From Malachius bipustulatus (taxonomy: Eukaryota > Arthropoda > Insecta > Coleoptera > Melyridae): a DNA stretch of 64,000 nucleotides. How positions within the stretch are numbered: position 1 is the first letter of the stretch; the number at the start of each line of letters is the position of its first letter. Of this stretch, positions 43,533 to 54,018 are shown in pieces. Under the pieces are notes generated by a model. The model ran no database searches. It was not told the origin of the DNA and saw nothing but the letters and a program-made list of their open reading frames with translations. A program made the translations under genes and the position numbers. Location: the NCBI GenBank assembly GCA_910589415.1, contig OU342632.1:47047341-47111340 (forward strand). The letters are read 5' to 3'.

Positions 43533-43594
43533 AGGGTACCTGTATTACCGACACTGGCGCTTACTGGCCTTAGTGTCGGTAATACAGGTACCCT
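43533..43594. repeat. Perfect 23-bp-arm hairpin
   Basis: AGGGTACCTGTATTACCGAC plus ACT pairs exactly with its complement at 43572-43594 across a 16-base spacer. It lies about 90 bp upstream of the small membrane gene's start codon, so it may be a regulatory structure, a terminator-like hairpin or a tiny MITE. Confidence 0.8.
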
Positions 43595-44745
43595 AAATCG
43601 TTGTTATCTCAGAATATTCTGTCTTTCTTAATGAGGATCATTTCAATTTAATGTTTCCGTTTTAAGTTTTTAAATGATTCAATTATTATCATTTTTACCA
43701 TTTTATAATTTTACTTCCAAAGCTCAAACAATAACAGAATTTATGAAGAATGGTGGTCAAAAATGGCATAAATTATAAAAATGTGGCAATTAAAGTAGGT
43801 GTTTAGTAATATAGGTACCAGTAATTTTTAATAGGTTCTTCAATTATAGTCATAAATTATTGCTTTTCCCAATATCTATAATATTTTAATGAAACTGGAA
43901 TTGAAATTAATTATGACACCAGAGAATTTGAACTACTAAAATTAATTTAAAATTATTTTAGTAAAATGAGCTCAGACATGACTGCAATATCTATCTCTCT
44001 CTTCCAAGGCAATAGTTGATGAAAAATTTTGTGGATCACACGATGCAACTACACAAGGTATGTCAGTAGCGTGAGAGTTGTGACTTGTGAGACTGGAAAA
44101 CGCGTCTGGGCTGCGCATGACGTCACTAAGGTGATTGAAATCCAAGCGCAAACAGAACAATTGAAAATATTTAAAGGCGGAAGTCAACATTTAAGGGGAG
44201 TCATGAAAAGTGTTCGTGCTGACTGTGATACGATATAAATCATTTATACCTAATTGTCTTTGCCTATGCTAGCAAACTAAAAAAAAATATCTCTTTGCTT
44301 TTCGTTTTTCTTGCATGTTTTCACACCCGCACTCGGTGCACAACAAACACATTTTTGCCGCCAGACAATCAGGTATTGAAGTCAAACTAATTAAAATTAA
44401 TGCAACATCTATCTACAAACGTCGAAATAAGATATACTAAATCACTACTTACGTCATTTTACTGCCGAGTCGCATATTTTATGTCGCTACTCCTGACTGA
44501 TGTCACAGAGGCTGACATTCTTGTTTATTTGTATCATGCACTGGCTGATAATAACCTGAGCCTGACGACCAGGTTCTCATAGGTTGCTGGTCATCTACAT
44601 AATATGAATAAAAAGGTAACTTTTTTCAGTCACCATTATTTGAACACCGAATTAAGATATTCACAAAATCGTGTAATGCGCATGCGGAATAGCGCAGAGT
44701 TAATGGCTCTCTAGCAAGACGAATTTAAGAATTTAACCTGCCTAA

Positions 44746-45467
44746 CGCCGTGTCCTAGCTGCATCCGGGTAATGCGTTGCGTGCGATGCGGGGAACGCAC
44801 GCAACGCAAACTCGCACGAGAAATTTTGAGTGTGTCCTAACTGAATGCGTGCGGTGCGGGCGAGAAAATGGTTTCCAATCCAACTATTTCTGGTGCAGCT
44901 TCAGATTAAATACGTTTTAATTTGGAAACCAGTAGGTTGTTGGAGCTTGAAAGACTTGAAAATCACAGAAAGAAACATGTTACTTAAGAGAAAGAAACAA
45001 TAAGACGCAAGTAATCTATAGAAATTGGTATAGATTTGATAGATAGATAAATAGCAGGTAGGTTAAATATAAAAAGGTCTACAATAGAAGTTAATAGACC
45101 TCATACTTACTTTAAAAGCCTAAATTCGAGACATTTTCACATTCCCAGTGCGTACCTTGACTCTTGTTCTTGTAAAATAGATTTCTCTTATTGCACAAAA
45201 TGTTTCGCTTTGGCACGAAGGCAATCGAAATTAAAAAAATTTCCTGCCCGCCGCAAAAATCGCAAGATTTTGACAGATGAAAAAACTAAATATTTCAATT
45301 TAAAACAATGCGTGCGTTGCGGTGTCGTTTTATCGTACGACTTTGCGGGCAAACACGTCTACTGAGGACACTCCCATTGCTTTGCATGTGTTTTATTTTA
45401 ATCGTTCCCCGCAACGCACGCACGCAACGCACGCAACGCAGTCCCCGGATGCAGCTAGGACGCGGCG
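44746..45467. mobile_element. GC-rich PIF/Harbinger-type MITE
   Basis: A TAA duplication (44743-44745, 45468-45470) flanks inverted ends CGCCG(T/C)GTCCTAGCTGCATCCGG. Sub-terminal regions are packed with GCGTTGCG/CGCAACGC repeats on both sides, and the middle is ordinary AT-rich sequence. The 3-bp TAA target points to Harbinger. No ORF of interest. It ends 335 bp before the KPTN start codon and could overlap its promoter. Confidence 0.8.
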
Positions 45468-45803
45468 TAAAAATGTAGAACGTCCAGTCCAGTCCATAGT
45501 AGAAGAAGAAGAAGGCTGAAAGCTGAAAAACGAAAAACCCTTTTTTCTTTTTTCATAAAATTAAAAAATAAAAATGTTATTTTGTTATTTTTATGTTTTG
45601 GTTTTGTGATTTTTATTATTTTATATATTTTCATGTGCTGTAAATTCTAAACTAACCCTTTCGATTCCTGATTTATCAGCCAAATTATTAATTTCAATAA
45701 TATTTAATTATTAGAAGTTCACTAGAAAAAATATTTGTTAAATTGATTATTGTTAAATGAAAATAAAATAGTTACCCCTGAAGAAGTCATCAAAAAACCA
45801 GAG

Positions 45804-48800
45804 ATGGATAATTTGTTAACAGCACATTACTTTAGCTTACCAACGCAGGGTAATATTTACACTTTGGCAAAGTTCGATTTACCAGAAGGAAGCCAGCAAA
45901 TATTGTTTGCAACACTAAAAAGAGAGATCTTTTGTTTTGAATACATCAGTAAACAGGAACTGGTTCCCACCATTAGGGAGGTCCCTTTTACCTATATTGC
46001 AAGTAAGTAGGTACAGTCCAGTTAAATTATAGGAAGAGGAAGGTGAATAAGTTCTTCCTGTGCAGAAAGGTTAGCCTTCTCCTTCCTATAAAAATCGGAC
46101 AGTTTGTACCTCTCTTGTGTTTCTTCTTGGATTTCAAAAATGTATGTTTTAGGTGGAGCTGAAATAGTTGCTTTGGACATTTTCAATAAATCTCTCACTA
46201 AAAATGAGTTCGTTGTTGGAGTAACTATTGTTAAAGTAAGAATAGTATAAGTACCTATTACATAAGTACGTACAGAATTAGGAATTTGTTTTCACGCCAG
46301 TATTTCGTTGGATCCTAATTCGCTAAAACGATTAATTAATAATATATCGATCGATCGAACAAAAGTGGTATTTGGGTTTAGAACAACCAAGTGAATGTTA
46401 CTCAACGAGGTTGTAGGTTGGTTATAATAGTCGTCCTGTGTTGCCTGATTTAGTAGCTGCATATTGTTTACAAATATGTTTCAATAGAGATGAACTCCTC
46501 ATTGGGTGCATACTTAAAATCACCAAAAGTTAAATGAGTGGGTTGGATATACATGCAAGGGTTACATTTTATATAGACCTGACTTTTTTGACATTTTCCT
46601 AAATGGAATTTACCTTAAGAAATTTACTACCTCAACTTTCTTAATGATAAACTGACACCCAACATTATTGTTTGATTCCCTAATGAAGATGACCCCATTA
46701 TTCCTATTTCTAATTTCCGGTACTAGTACTAGTGTTAGTAATTTTGTGCAGTGCACGATCACATATTATAATGCATCTCCATTTCCAGTTTATGAAAAAT
46801 ATTTAAGTAGTGTGTCTATCCCCAGAGATGGATAAAGGAGACTTATTGGTCCTGTGGAATAGCAGCTCGTTCCATTGATTTAAATCTCATAATTTATTTC
46901 CTTGGGTATATTTAAAAGACAATCATTCCGCAATAATTTTTTGGCGGTTACTTTATATTTTATCAATTATTGTGCCCTTTGATAAAAACATTTCCGTAGG
47001 TTTTCTTTAATTTCATCATCAAAAATGGTGGTATGTGTTAGCTTAACAGAGTAATGTCTTGTATTTAACAACACCTTTATTAACTTTAATAAGTGAATAG
47101 TATTGTAAATAATTGAAATTGAATATAATAATAAGGTTCGACTAGTAGCAGGTCAGGAATGCCTTCGCAGCGGAAGCATTCACGGTACGTGCAAGACTGC
47201 CAGACTGGTCTGCTGCTGTGTCGCATTGCCCCTTCCCGGCCTCGCCGTCCGAGTCGGGGATTCCCCATTCAACGTCTGGCTCCCTGGCTGGTTTTCACGG
47301 TCAGAGTCGCCACGCCGCTGTACAGGACCGCACTGGTGAACTAATATCTCGAACATTCGACCATCCTGACTTGTTATTCGTCCTCGAATAAAGGACCTGT
47401 AACGACAAGAAAGATGCGCCTTCGAATGGGCAACGGAAGCAGACCACCTTAGTAGAGGTGCAGAAGCCACACTCGGCAGCGGAGTGTACCACCTCATCAG
47501 GTGTAGGAATGAAATCGCACTCAGCAGATGGAGTGAACCACCTCATTATCAGGTGCATGGGTGGATGGAATCGCACTCAGCAGATGGAGTGTACCACCTC
47601 ATCAGGTGTATGAATGGAATCGCACTCAGCAGATGGAGTGTACCACCTCATCATCAGGTGTATGAATGGAATCGCACTCAGCAGATGGAGTGTACCACCT
47701 CATCAGGTGTATGAATGGAATCGCACTCAGCAGATGGAGTGTACCACCTCATCAGGTGTATGAATGGAATCGCACTCAGCAGATGGAGTGTACCACCTCA
47801 TCATCAGGTGTATGAATGGAATCGCACTCAGCAGATGGAGTGTACCACCTCATCATCAGGTGTATGAATGGAATCGCACTCAGCAGATGGAGTGTACCAC
47901 CTCATCATCAGGTGTATGAATGGAATCGCACTCAGCAGATGGAGTGTACCACCTCATCAGGTGTATGAATGGAATCGCACTCAGCAGATGGAGTGTACCA
48001 CCTCATCATCAGGTGTATGAATGGAATCGCACTCAGCAGATGGAGTGTACCACCTCATCAGGTGTATGAATGGAATCGCACTCAGCAGATGGAGTGTACC
48101 ACCTCATCAGGTGTATGAATGGAATCGCACTCAGCAGATGGAGTGTACCACCTCATCATCAGGTGTATGAATGGAATCGCACTCAGCAGATGGAGTGTAC
48201 CACCTCATCAGGTGTATGAATGGAATCAATCGCTGCTGCTCACCTATTGCTTCAAGGTTTTGTAGGGTTTCATACTCTCAAAAGCCACTACTGCTTCGTA
48301 TGGAATTTGAGACCTGGAGGTGAAGATGTCCTCCTTCACCCTGTATCTATCGTTTCGGAGGACTTCCACTACTTTGAAAGGACCTCTGTACTTTGCCAAC
48401 AATTTCTTACTCGTCCCAGTAGCTGGGTGACTAGTAATCTTCGTTAAGACAAGATCACCAACTGCATAGGTACCCGCTGCGCACCTTTTCTTATTGAAAG
48501 AAGCATTTTGTACAAGCCTATTACGCTCCAGATTACGGGAAGCATCTTTGCGAATTTTCGTAACATCCACTACCTGATCCTCAACATCGCTGTCTGGTAG
48601 ATCAGTGCCTGATCGTAGTTTAACACCAAGGAGAAGTTCAGCCGGGGTGTGTTTGGTACTCTTATTAAGAGTACTGCCGTGTTGAATTTGTATCAGATTT
48701 GTATCCCAAGTACTTGAATCTTTGTTGAAAATACTGGTTCCTAGAGCATCAAGAATAGTTCGATTTGCCCGTTCAACCTGTCCATTACCACGGCCATTCC

Positions 48801-51800
48801 CACCGCAGTAATAAACAACCGTATTTTCTTGTTTCTACAGTACGAATGAAATTCTTCGGAAGTAAAAGCACTACCAGCATCAGTAATCATCCTTCGTGGA
48901 TAGCCGACAATTTCGAAAATACTCTCCAAGGCCTTAATGACATTCACAGCTTTGGTATCGGGTACAGCTCGGACAAACACAAATTTTGAAAAAGCATCAA
49001 CAACATTTAACAGATAAGCATTGTTATTTTTGGTAACAGGGAAGGGTCCAAGATGATCCAAGTGGAGGGTGTGCAGGGGTTTTGCAAATTGTGGGATTGA
49101 ATGCAGGAAGCCCGGTTTTTTACCTGCAGGAACTTTATGATACAGGCAGGGTAGACAACACTTAATATATTTGGAGACAAATCTACGCATCTTAGGAAAC
49201 CAATAAGTGCAACGAATGCGTTCCAAGGTCTTATCAAGAGCAAAGTGGCCAAGGTCATCATGGTTCAATTTGACTATCTGCCATCGGCATTTCTTTGGAA
49301 CTACCCAGCGTCGTCCATATGCTGTTTGGCGATAAACCTTATTACCTCTCAAATCGTAGTCATTAAAAGTTGATTTATTGTTTTCCATGTCACCTGACAA
49401 ATGAATTTCCTTAATGCTTTTTATGTCAGCATCTGCCTCTTGAGCATGCAGAAGCCAATCCTCTTCGGAAATGTGACAAACTTTTTCAATTAAACCTTCA
49501 AGTGGAGGATTTCGACTTAGAGCATCGACATGCTTCATGTTTGTACCTGGACGGTGACGCATTTCATATTGAAAATTTTGTAAAAATAAAAGCCAGCGGG
49601 CTAAAGAGGCCCATGATCAACAAGGGAAACAAGGCTATTATCAATGGCCTTGTTTGCAAACTTCAATTCGTTGCCAATCTTAAGAATATGAAATTGAGGT
49701 ATGCTCTGAAAAATTTCGACCAATTTAAACTTGATGAGTGAAAGAAATATCGTCCAAAACATATAATTTACATAGTAAAGCAGCATCATCGACTTGGACA
49801 ACAGTTTCGACATATTCGGACACCGATGTACCAAAACCTAAAAACCCTGATAAATTTACATTTTCTTTTAATTTTAAAATATGAAGCTGCATTTTCAAAG
49901 CAAGATCTTTTTAAACCAAGGAACAGTCACTACCCAAATCTATAAAGGCGTCAACAGGCTTATTGTTCAGAAAACATTTTTTTGTACACAGATTTGGGGT
50001 AGAGTCAACGAAACGAACTTCTAGTCAAGAGGTCTTTGTAACGTTTTGAGAACAGACGGCCTGCAGGTGACCGACCTTTTTGCAAAGTCTACAAATTTTG
50101 TTTCGATTAGGGCAATCCTTTCTAAAATGATCACTAAGACCGCAAGAAAAACATATTCGAGCACTAGGAGTAGTGACAGCATTTTGTATATAATTTTCAG
50201 GACGGCCCTGGACTTGTTTAGGGTTAGTAATTCCGTGAGCGTTAGGGGGGAAAGTTACCAACTTTCCGGGCGAAACTGCCTCTGAGGCATGAATACGCCC
50301 CTGGCTGAACGGTAACATGCTAAAATTACTTTGGTTTCGTGCACGAGTTACACCCGCACACCCCACACTCAATCTTGGATCGAAGGAGCCCTGCGGATTA
50401 GCTACTTTATTTTTTAAAAAGTTTGATAAGAGATTCAAGTCGGTAATATTGGCAGCTTCAACGGAGGAAGCGATATTCAAATCACCTATGGCCCCTACAA
50501 TGAGTGATATTTTGTCTCTATCAGAGAAATTCAAATTTAATTCGGAAATTTTTGATAAATGGTTAAAATAAAATTCATAGAGGCAAGCACCTGGGGCTGG
50601 CCTATGTGACAATAAGTTTGTTAACAATGCAAACATATTTCTCTTAACAACAAAAGTTGTTTGCAGGAGCTCCTTCCATTTTGCCCATGAAAATGCAGAC
50701 CAACCAATTTCAGTTTTAATAATACTAGTATACCAAATAAGAGCTGTACCGCGTAATTTACTGTGCGCCTGAAATATAGTTGAACTTTTATTCCATTGAT
50801 ACGTATGGGAGAGATGATCAATAATTTCGAGCCAGGCGGTGACATCATCTTTCAATGGATCGAATTCAGGCACAATTGAATTGATGGCAACAGATTGCGT
50901 AGTAAAATAATTAGGATAAGTAGCACTCACCCCGGCTGAAGGAGGTAGTGGAGGCGTAAATGAACGTGGACGTTTTCTTCCAGGCTGCATAGTTCAGGAC
51001 CACTTCTGATGTTAGCTTAACAGAGTAATGTCTTGTATTTAACAACACCTTTATTAACTTTAATAAGTGAATAGTATTGTAAATAATTGAAATTGAATAT
51101 AATAATAAGGTTCGACTAGTAGCAGGTCAGGAATGCCTTCGCAGCGAAAGCATTCACGGTACGTGCAAGACTGCCAGACTGGTCTGCTGCTGTGTCGCAT
51201 TGCCCCTTCCCGGCCTCGCCGTCCGAGTCGGGGATTCCCCATTCAACGTCTGGCTCCCTGGCTGGTTTTCACGGTCAGAGTCGCCACGCCGCTGTACAGG
51301 ACCACACTGGTGAACTAATATCTCGAACATATGAAGTTTTTACTTGGCCACCCAATGTTTTACGGTTGCATATGAAGGAGGTAGTCACCGACACTGAGTC
51401 CAACTCATCTTTCATCCCAAGTTTTTTTTCTATTCAAATGAAGAAAATTTATCACCGGGCAATACCTACTCCATTTATTTCCTTGTTGACAAAAAATGTT
51501 ATTTGTCAACTTTAGAACAACGGCTAGCTAAATACTGGCCGGAATGGCTTGAAATTTTTATGGAATACATACACATATTAACACCATCTATCAGACAGTG
51601 AAAGGAAATAATTTTATCAGTACTTTTTGTTGATAAGGCCTGAAACTGTTAAAACGACCCTTGTATGTACATTGAAAAATAAAAAGAATATCTTGGCCCT
51701 TAGTTCTGATAATTGAACTAGAAGGCACATGGGGTTAGGACTGTATCCTATTATAATATTTACATTTTAGTGTCAAATGAAATCACACCTGACAATCAGG

Positions 51801-54018
51801 AGCTTATACAGTCTGGACCCAGCAGCAGTGTGTTAAGATAAGTCTCTCTATCTAGAACCTCTCTCATTTCCACAGAAAAGGGACAAGATATTCTTATCGT
51901 AGTGTACTTTTGTTTTCTTAAAATTAATCTCAAGATTTGTTTTTACAGAGTTTTAACCATTTTGAGCCCTCAGAAACTTACCTTAATATCTATGCAGAAT
52001 GGGAGGAGAGGGACGAATTTGTCCTTGAAAATATAGCCCAACACTGCTACATCGTAGAGTTGAGCTATATGCCATATCACTTAACTCATACTTATCTGAT
52101 AACTTGGCAAAATGGTGAAATTACTGAGAAGGAGTGTGTTTTTCTTCTATCTGGAGGAGATGGATTAGTGCATTGTTACCGAGCTAGCAGTGCTGATCAT
52201 TCATATAAGGAAATTGACATAAAGGAGTTTTTTCCAGAGTTCACGAAAGTATCTAGTCCAATTTTACATGTAGATGTTTATTATTCAACTGATTATTCTA
52301 GGTAAACATTTTAACATACCGTAGGTAACTAATTTCTATAAAAGACTTTAAAAGTGGTAATTGGTGATGAAGTGAAAATTATATAGGCTACTTTTTGAAC
52401 ATGACATTGCTTCAAGCTTGTCTTAAAAGAAAGAAAAATATAAAATAAAAAACGATATGCTGCTTTTAATGTCCGTATCCATCAAAGTTCAAAATATGTA
52501 TAACTCTCGACTAAACATTTTTTATTTGTGACAGCGGGTTGGCCTAATGATGTACCTCTAGGCATTTTCAATCAATCAAATGTTCTAAAAAATAACTTCT
52601 TGGGTTACATTTATTGATGAATATGGACATTAGTGTTATCATTTTCAAGGCAGTGGATTTTTAATTACCTATATTCTATTAAATCTTTTGTGATGACTTA
52701 TCATAATAGTAATTTTTTATAGTCGATTTAGTGCAATATGCTGCGAGTGTGGATATGTTCGTGTAACCAGAACTTCCACCAAAACAAACAAGGTTGAATT
52801 TGCATTTTCTACAAAATTTAATGCTTACATTTCAACTGTATGTCTGTATAAGGAAAATGAAGAGGAGGGTAATAAATTTTCTGACAAAATAATGAACCCA
52901 CAAATTGAAGGTACTGAAGAAAATGAGAAGTTGCTACTTGGTCTAGTAGTTGTGAATACAGTGTTGCCAGCTGTGGTTTTTCAGTGAGTAAGAAATCAAT
53001 TATTATGCTAATGCCCGTATTCACAAACGATAATTTCCTAAATAATTACGTAATTAATTAAATAAGTGAGATGGAGATATGCAGTTTTTTGGCAATAGAG
53101 TGAGATGGGTATAATTGATTACGTAATTATTTAGGAAATTATCGTTTGTGAATACGGGCATTAATATCATAAATATTGCATTTCCTTTTTTTTTATTGTT
53201 TGGAACCTAATAACGTCGTATATTATTGTAGTGATATTTTAACTTATGGCCTTTCAAATTATACAACATTGCCAAGGATGGGTATCATTAGTATGTTATC
53301 TTCAGTATGTGTTGTTGATATAGATCTTGATGGTGAAAAGGAAATTCTAATTGGCAGCACAGGATCGGTAATTTTTAATGCATTAATTATTGCGAAATGA
53401 TTCACTAGCGCTAAGAATATTAAAACACATTGTAGAAGAGCATGCTCAACAGGGGAAAATGAGATTCAAAACTCAAATTCCGCATGAGTACTACTCACAG
53501 AGATAAGAGAGATAAAGAAAAACTTTTGATGAACCAAAAAATTCGCTTTCTAAAAGAAAATTATTGAGTTTTTTTCTTCTAGTTTATAATATTCTGGCTT
53601 GAAAATATTCAACTCTATAAGTGAAAAACGTGTATCATTTCACAAATCTCCTGCTAAGTTCACACAATTTTTGCTTTCACACATCTGCTTAATTTATTAA
53701 TTTTTCGATTGAAGGAACTTTTATTATACAAACAAAATGAAAAAAAAGACTACAATTTAGAGTGTATTAAGAAACTGGCATCACCTATTTTTGCATTATG
53801 CGATGCAGATTTCAAAGCTAATGGAATCATGGAATTGGCAATTTTTTCAATGAAGGGATTGCTAATTTTAGAGGTAAGTTAATTAAGAAAAAAATAGTTA
53901 CATAGTTTAATTTATTATTTAATTGTAGTACGAAGAATCCTACTTAGAAAAGCGCTTCAAAGAAAAAATAGCTGCTGTTTTTAATAAAAAGAAACTACTT
54001 AAAAGTGAGACTGCATAA
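45804..54018 (+). CDS. KPTN: Kaptin, KICSTOR complex subunit
   Basis: Seven exons: 45804-46002, 46153-46235, 51949-52301, 52723-52983, 53232-53367, 53715-53873, 53929-54018 (TAA). GT-AG junctions and phases agree, giving 426 codons against 436 in human. Kaptin belongs to KICSTOR, which tethers GATOR1 to lysosomes for amino-acid control of mTORC1. Family matches: FTYIASGAEIVALDIFNKS across exons 1/2, FLLSGGDGLVHCY in exon 3, SAICCECGYVRV in exon 4, and VVDIDLDGEKEILIGS in exon 5, a propeller-type repeat. The C-terminus is a basic helix (KRFKEKIAAVFNKKK). The ATG at 45804 is chosen as the first in frame; a 4-codon upstream ORF at 45757 precedes it. AATAAA at 54084-54089 is a likely poly(A) signal. 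Intron 2 (5.7 kb) hosts a Gypsy element. Confidence 0.95.
47034..47353 (-). repeat. 3' LTR of the Gypsy element
   Basis: Starts TGTTAGCTTAACAGAG and ends ATATCTCGAACA; nearly identical to 51011-51330. Read on the minus strand it is the downstream LTR. Confidence 0.9.
47465..48230. repeat. Minisatellite, about 15 units of 49 or 52 bp
   Basis: Units read GATGGAGTGTACCACCTCAT, then CAGGTGTATGAATGGAATCG, then CACTCAGCA. They differ by presence or absence of one extra ATC in the CATCATCAGG part, giving 49- and 52-bp forms in an irregular order. The first two or three units next to the 3' LTR are more diverged. It lies inside the Gypsy element between integrase and 3' LTR, as a 3'-UTR tandem repeat. 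Unit length is not a multiple of three, so it is not a coding repeat. Confidence 0.95.
48244..49620 (-). pseudogene. Gypsy pol remnant: RNase H end and integrase
   Basis: From about 49620 down, LARWLLFLQNFQYEMRHRPG and VDALSRNP are the C-terminal end of Gypsy RNase H. The integrase follows with an HHCC-like zinc region (LNHDDLGHFAL...KCCLPCLYHK), LHLDHLGPFPVTKNN with the first catalytic Asp, and MITDAGSAFTSEEF with the second. A frameshift near 48800 moves the Glu-containing segment (NGRGNGQVERANRTI) to another frame. The last open part (48570-48244) has KKLLAKYRGPFKVVEVL, a GPY/F-like motif. Inactive as it stands. Confidence 0.88.
49740..50024 (-). pseudogene. Gypsy protease remnant and RT deletion junction
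   Basis: Shortly after gag, KPVDAFIDLGSDCSLV resembles the retroviral-type protease active site (DLGS for D[TS]G) and runs into a stop. Within the next 300 bp the sequence reaches the RNase H end at about 49620, leaving no room for reverse transcriptase. Hence a deletion of well over 1 kb. Confidence 0.65.
50025..50990 (-). CDS. Gypsy Gag protein with two zinc knuckles
   Basis: An intact 321-codon frame starting MQPGRKRPRSFTPPLPPSAG. Residues about 40-170 are a retrotransposon gag/capsid domain (FDPLKDDVTAWLEIIDHLS, LRGTALIWYTSI, WKELLQTTFV). Near the C-terminus are two CCHC knuckles, CFSCGLSDHFRKDC and CRLCKKVGHLQAVC, that bind the genomic RNA. Still open, so this copy could supply Gag but no RT. 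Confidence 0.9.
   Translation of the reverse strand: MQPGRKRPRSFTPPLPPSAGVSATYPNYFTTQSVAINSIVPEFDPLKDDVTAWLEIIDHLSHTYQWNKSSTIFQAHSKLRGTALIWYTSIIKTEIGWSAFSWAKWKELLQTTFVVKRNMFALLTNLLSHRPAPGACLYEFYFNHLSKISELNLNFSDRDKISLIVGAIGDLNIASSVEAANITDLNLLSNFLKNKVANPQGSFDPRLSVGCAGVTRARNQSNFSMLPFSQGRIHASEAVSPGKLVTFPPNAHGITNPKQVQGRPENYIQNAVTTPSARICFSCGLSDHFRKDCPNRNKICRLCKKVGHLQAVCSQNVTKTS
51011..51330 (-). repeat. 5' LTR of the Gypsy element
   Basis: Nearly identical to 47034-47353. On the minus strand it is followed by TCAGAAGTGGTCCTGAAC, where the primer-binding site should lie, and then by gag 20 bases later. The few differences I see from the 3' LTR include CGGAAG/CGAAAG and CGCACTGG/CACACTGG. Confidence 0.9.
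53010..53162. mobile_element. 153-bp palindromic MITE in KPTN intron 4
   Basis: About 44-bp inverted arms, ATGCCCGTATTCACAAACGA at the left and TCGTTTGTGAATACGGGCAT at the right, with AATAATTACGTAAT continuing the pairing inward. Flanks are TA-rich, so the target duplication is ambiguous. Confidence 0.85.

Larger units (their letters stand above)
47034..51330 (-). mobile_element. Gypsy-type LTR retrotransposon, internally deleted
   Basis: Two LTRs of about 320 bp (47034-47353 and 51011-51330), each TGTTAGCTTAACA...ATCTCGAACA, are flanked by a TATG duplication (47030-47033 and 51331-51334). They differ by only a few bases, so insertion is recent. On the minus strand, the interior has gag (50990-50025), a protease remnant (about 49.9 kb), the RNase H end plus integrase (about 49.6-48.2 kb), and a minisatellite before the 3' LTR. 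The RT region is missing. It lies antisense in KPTN intron 2. Confidence 0.93.

Noticed and set aside
47484..47714. Plus-strand ORF through the minisatellite
   Set aside because: Unit length is 49 or 52 bp, not a multiple of three, so the frame is an accident of the repeat and it ends within a few units.
47465..48230. Regular direct repeats that might be mistaken for a CRISPR array
   Set aside because: The units are contiguous without unique spacers, and the setting is a eukaryotic LTR element.
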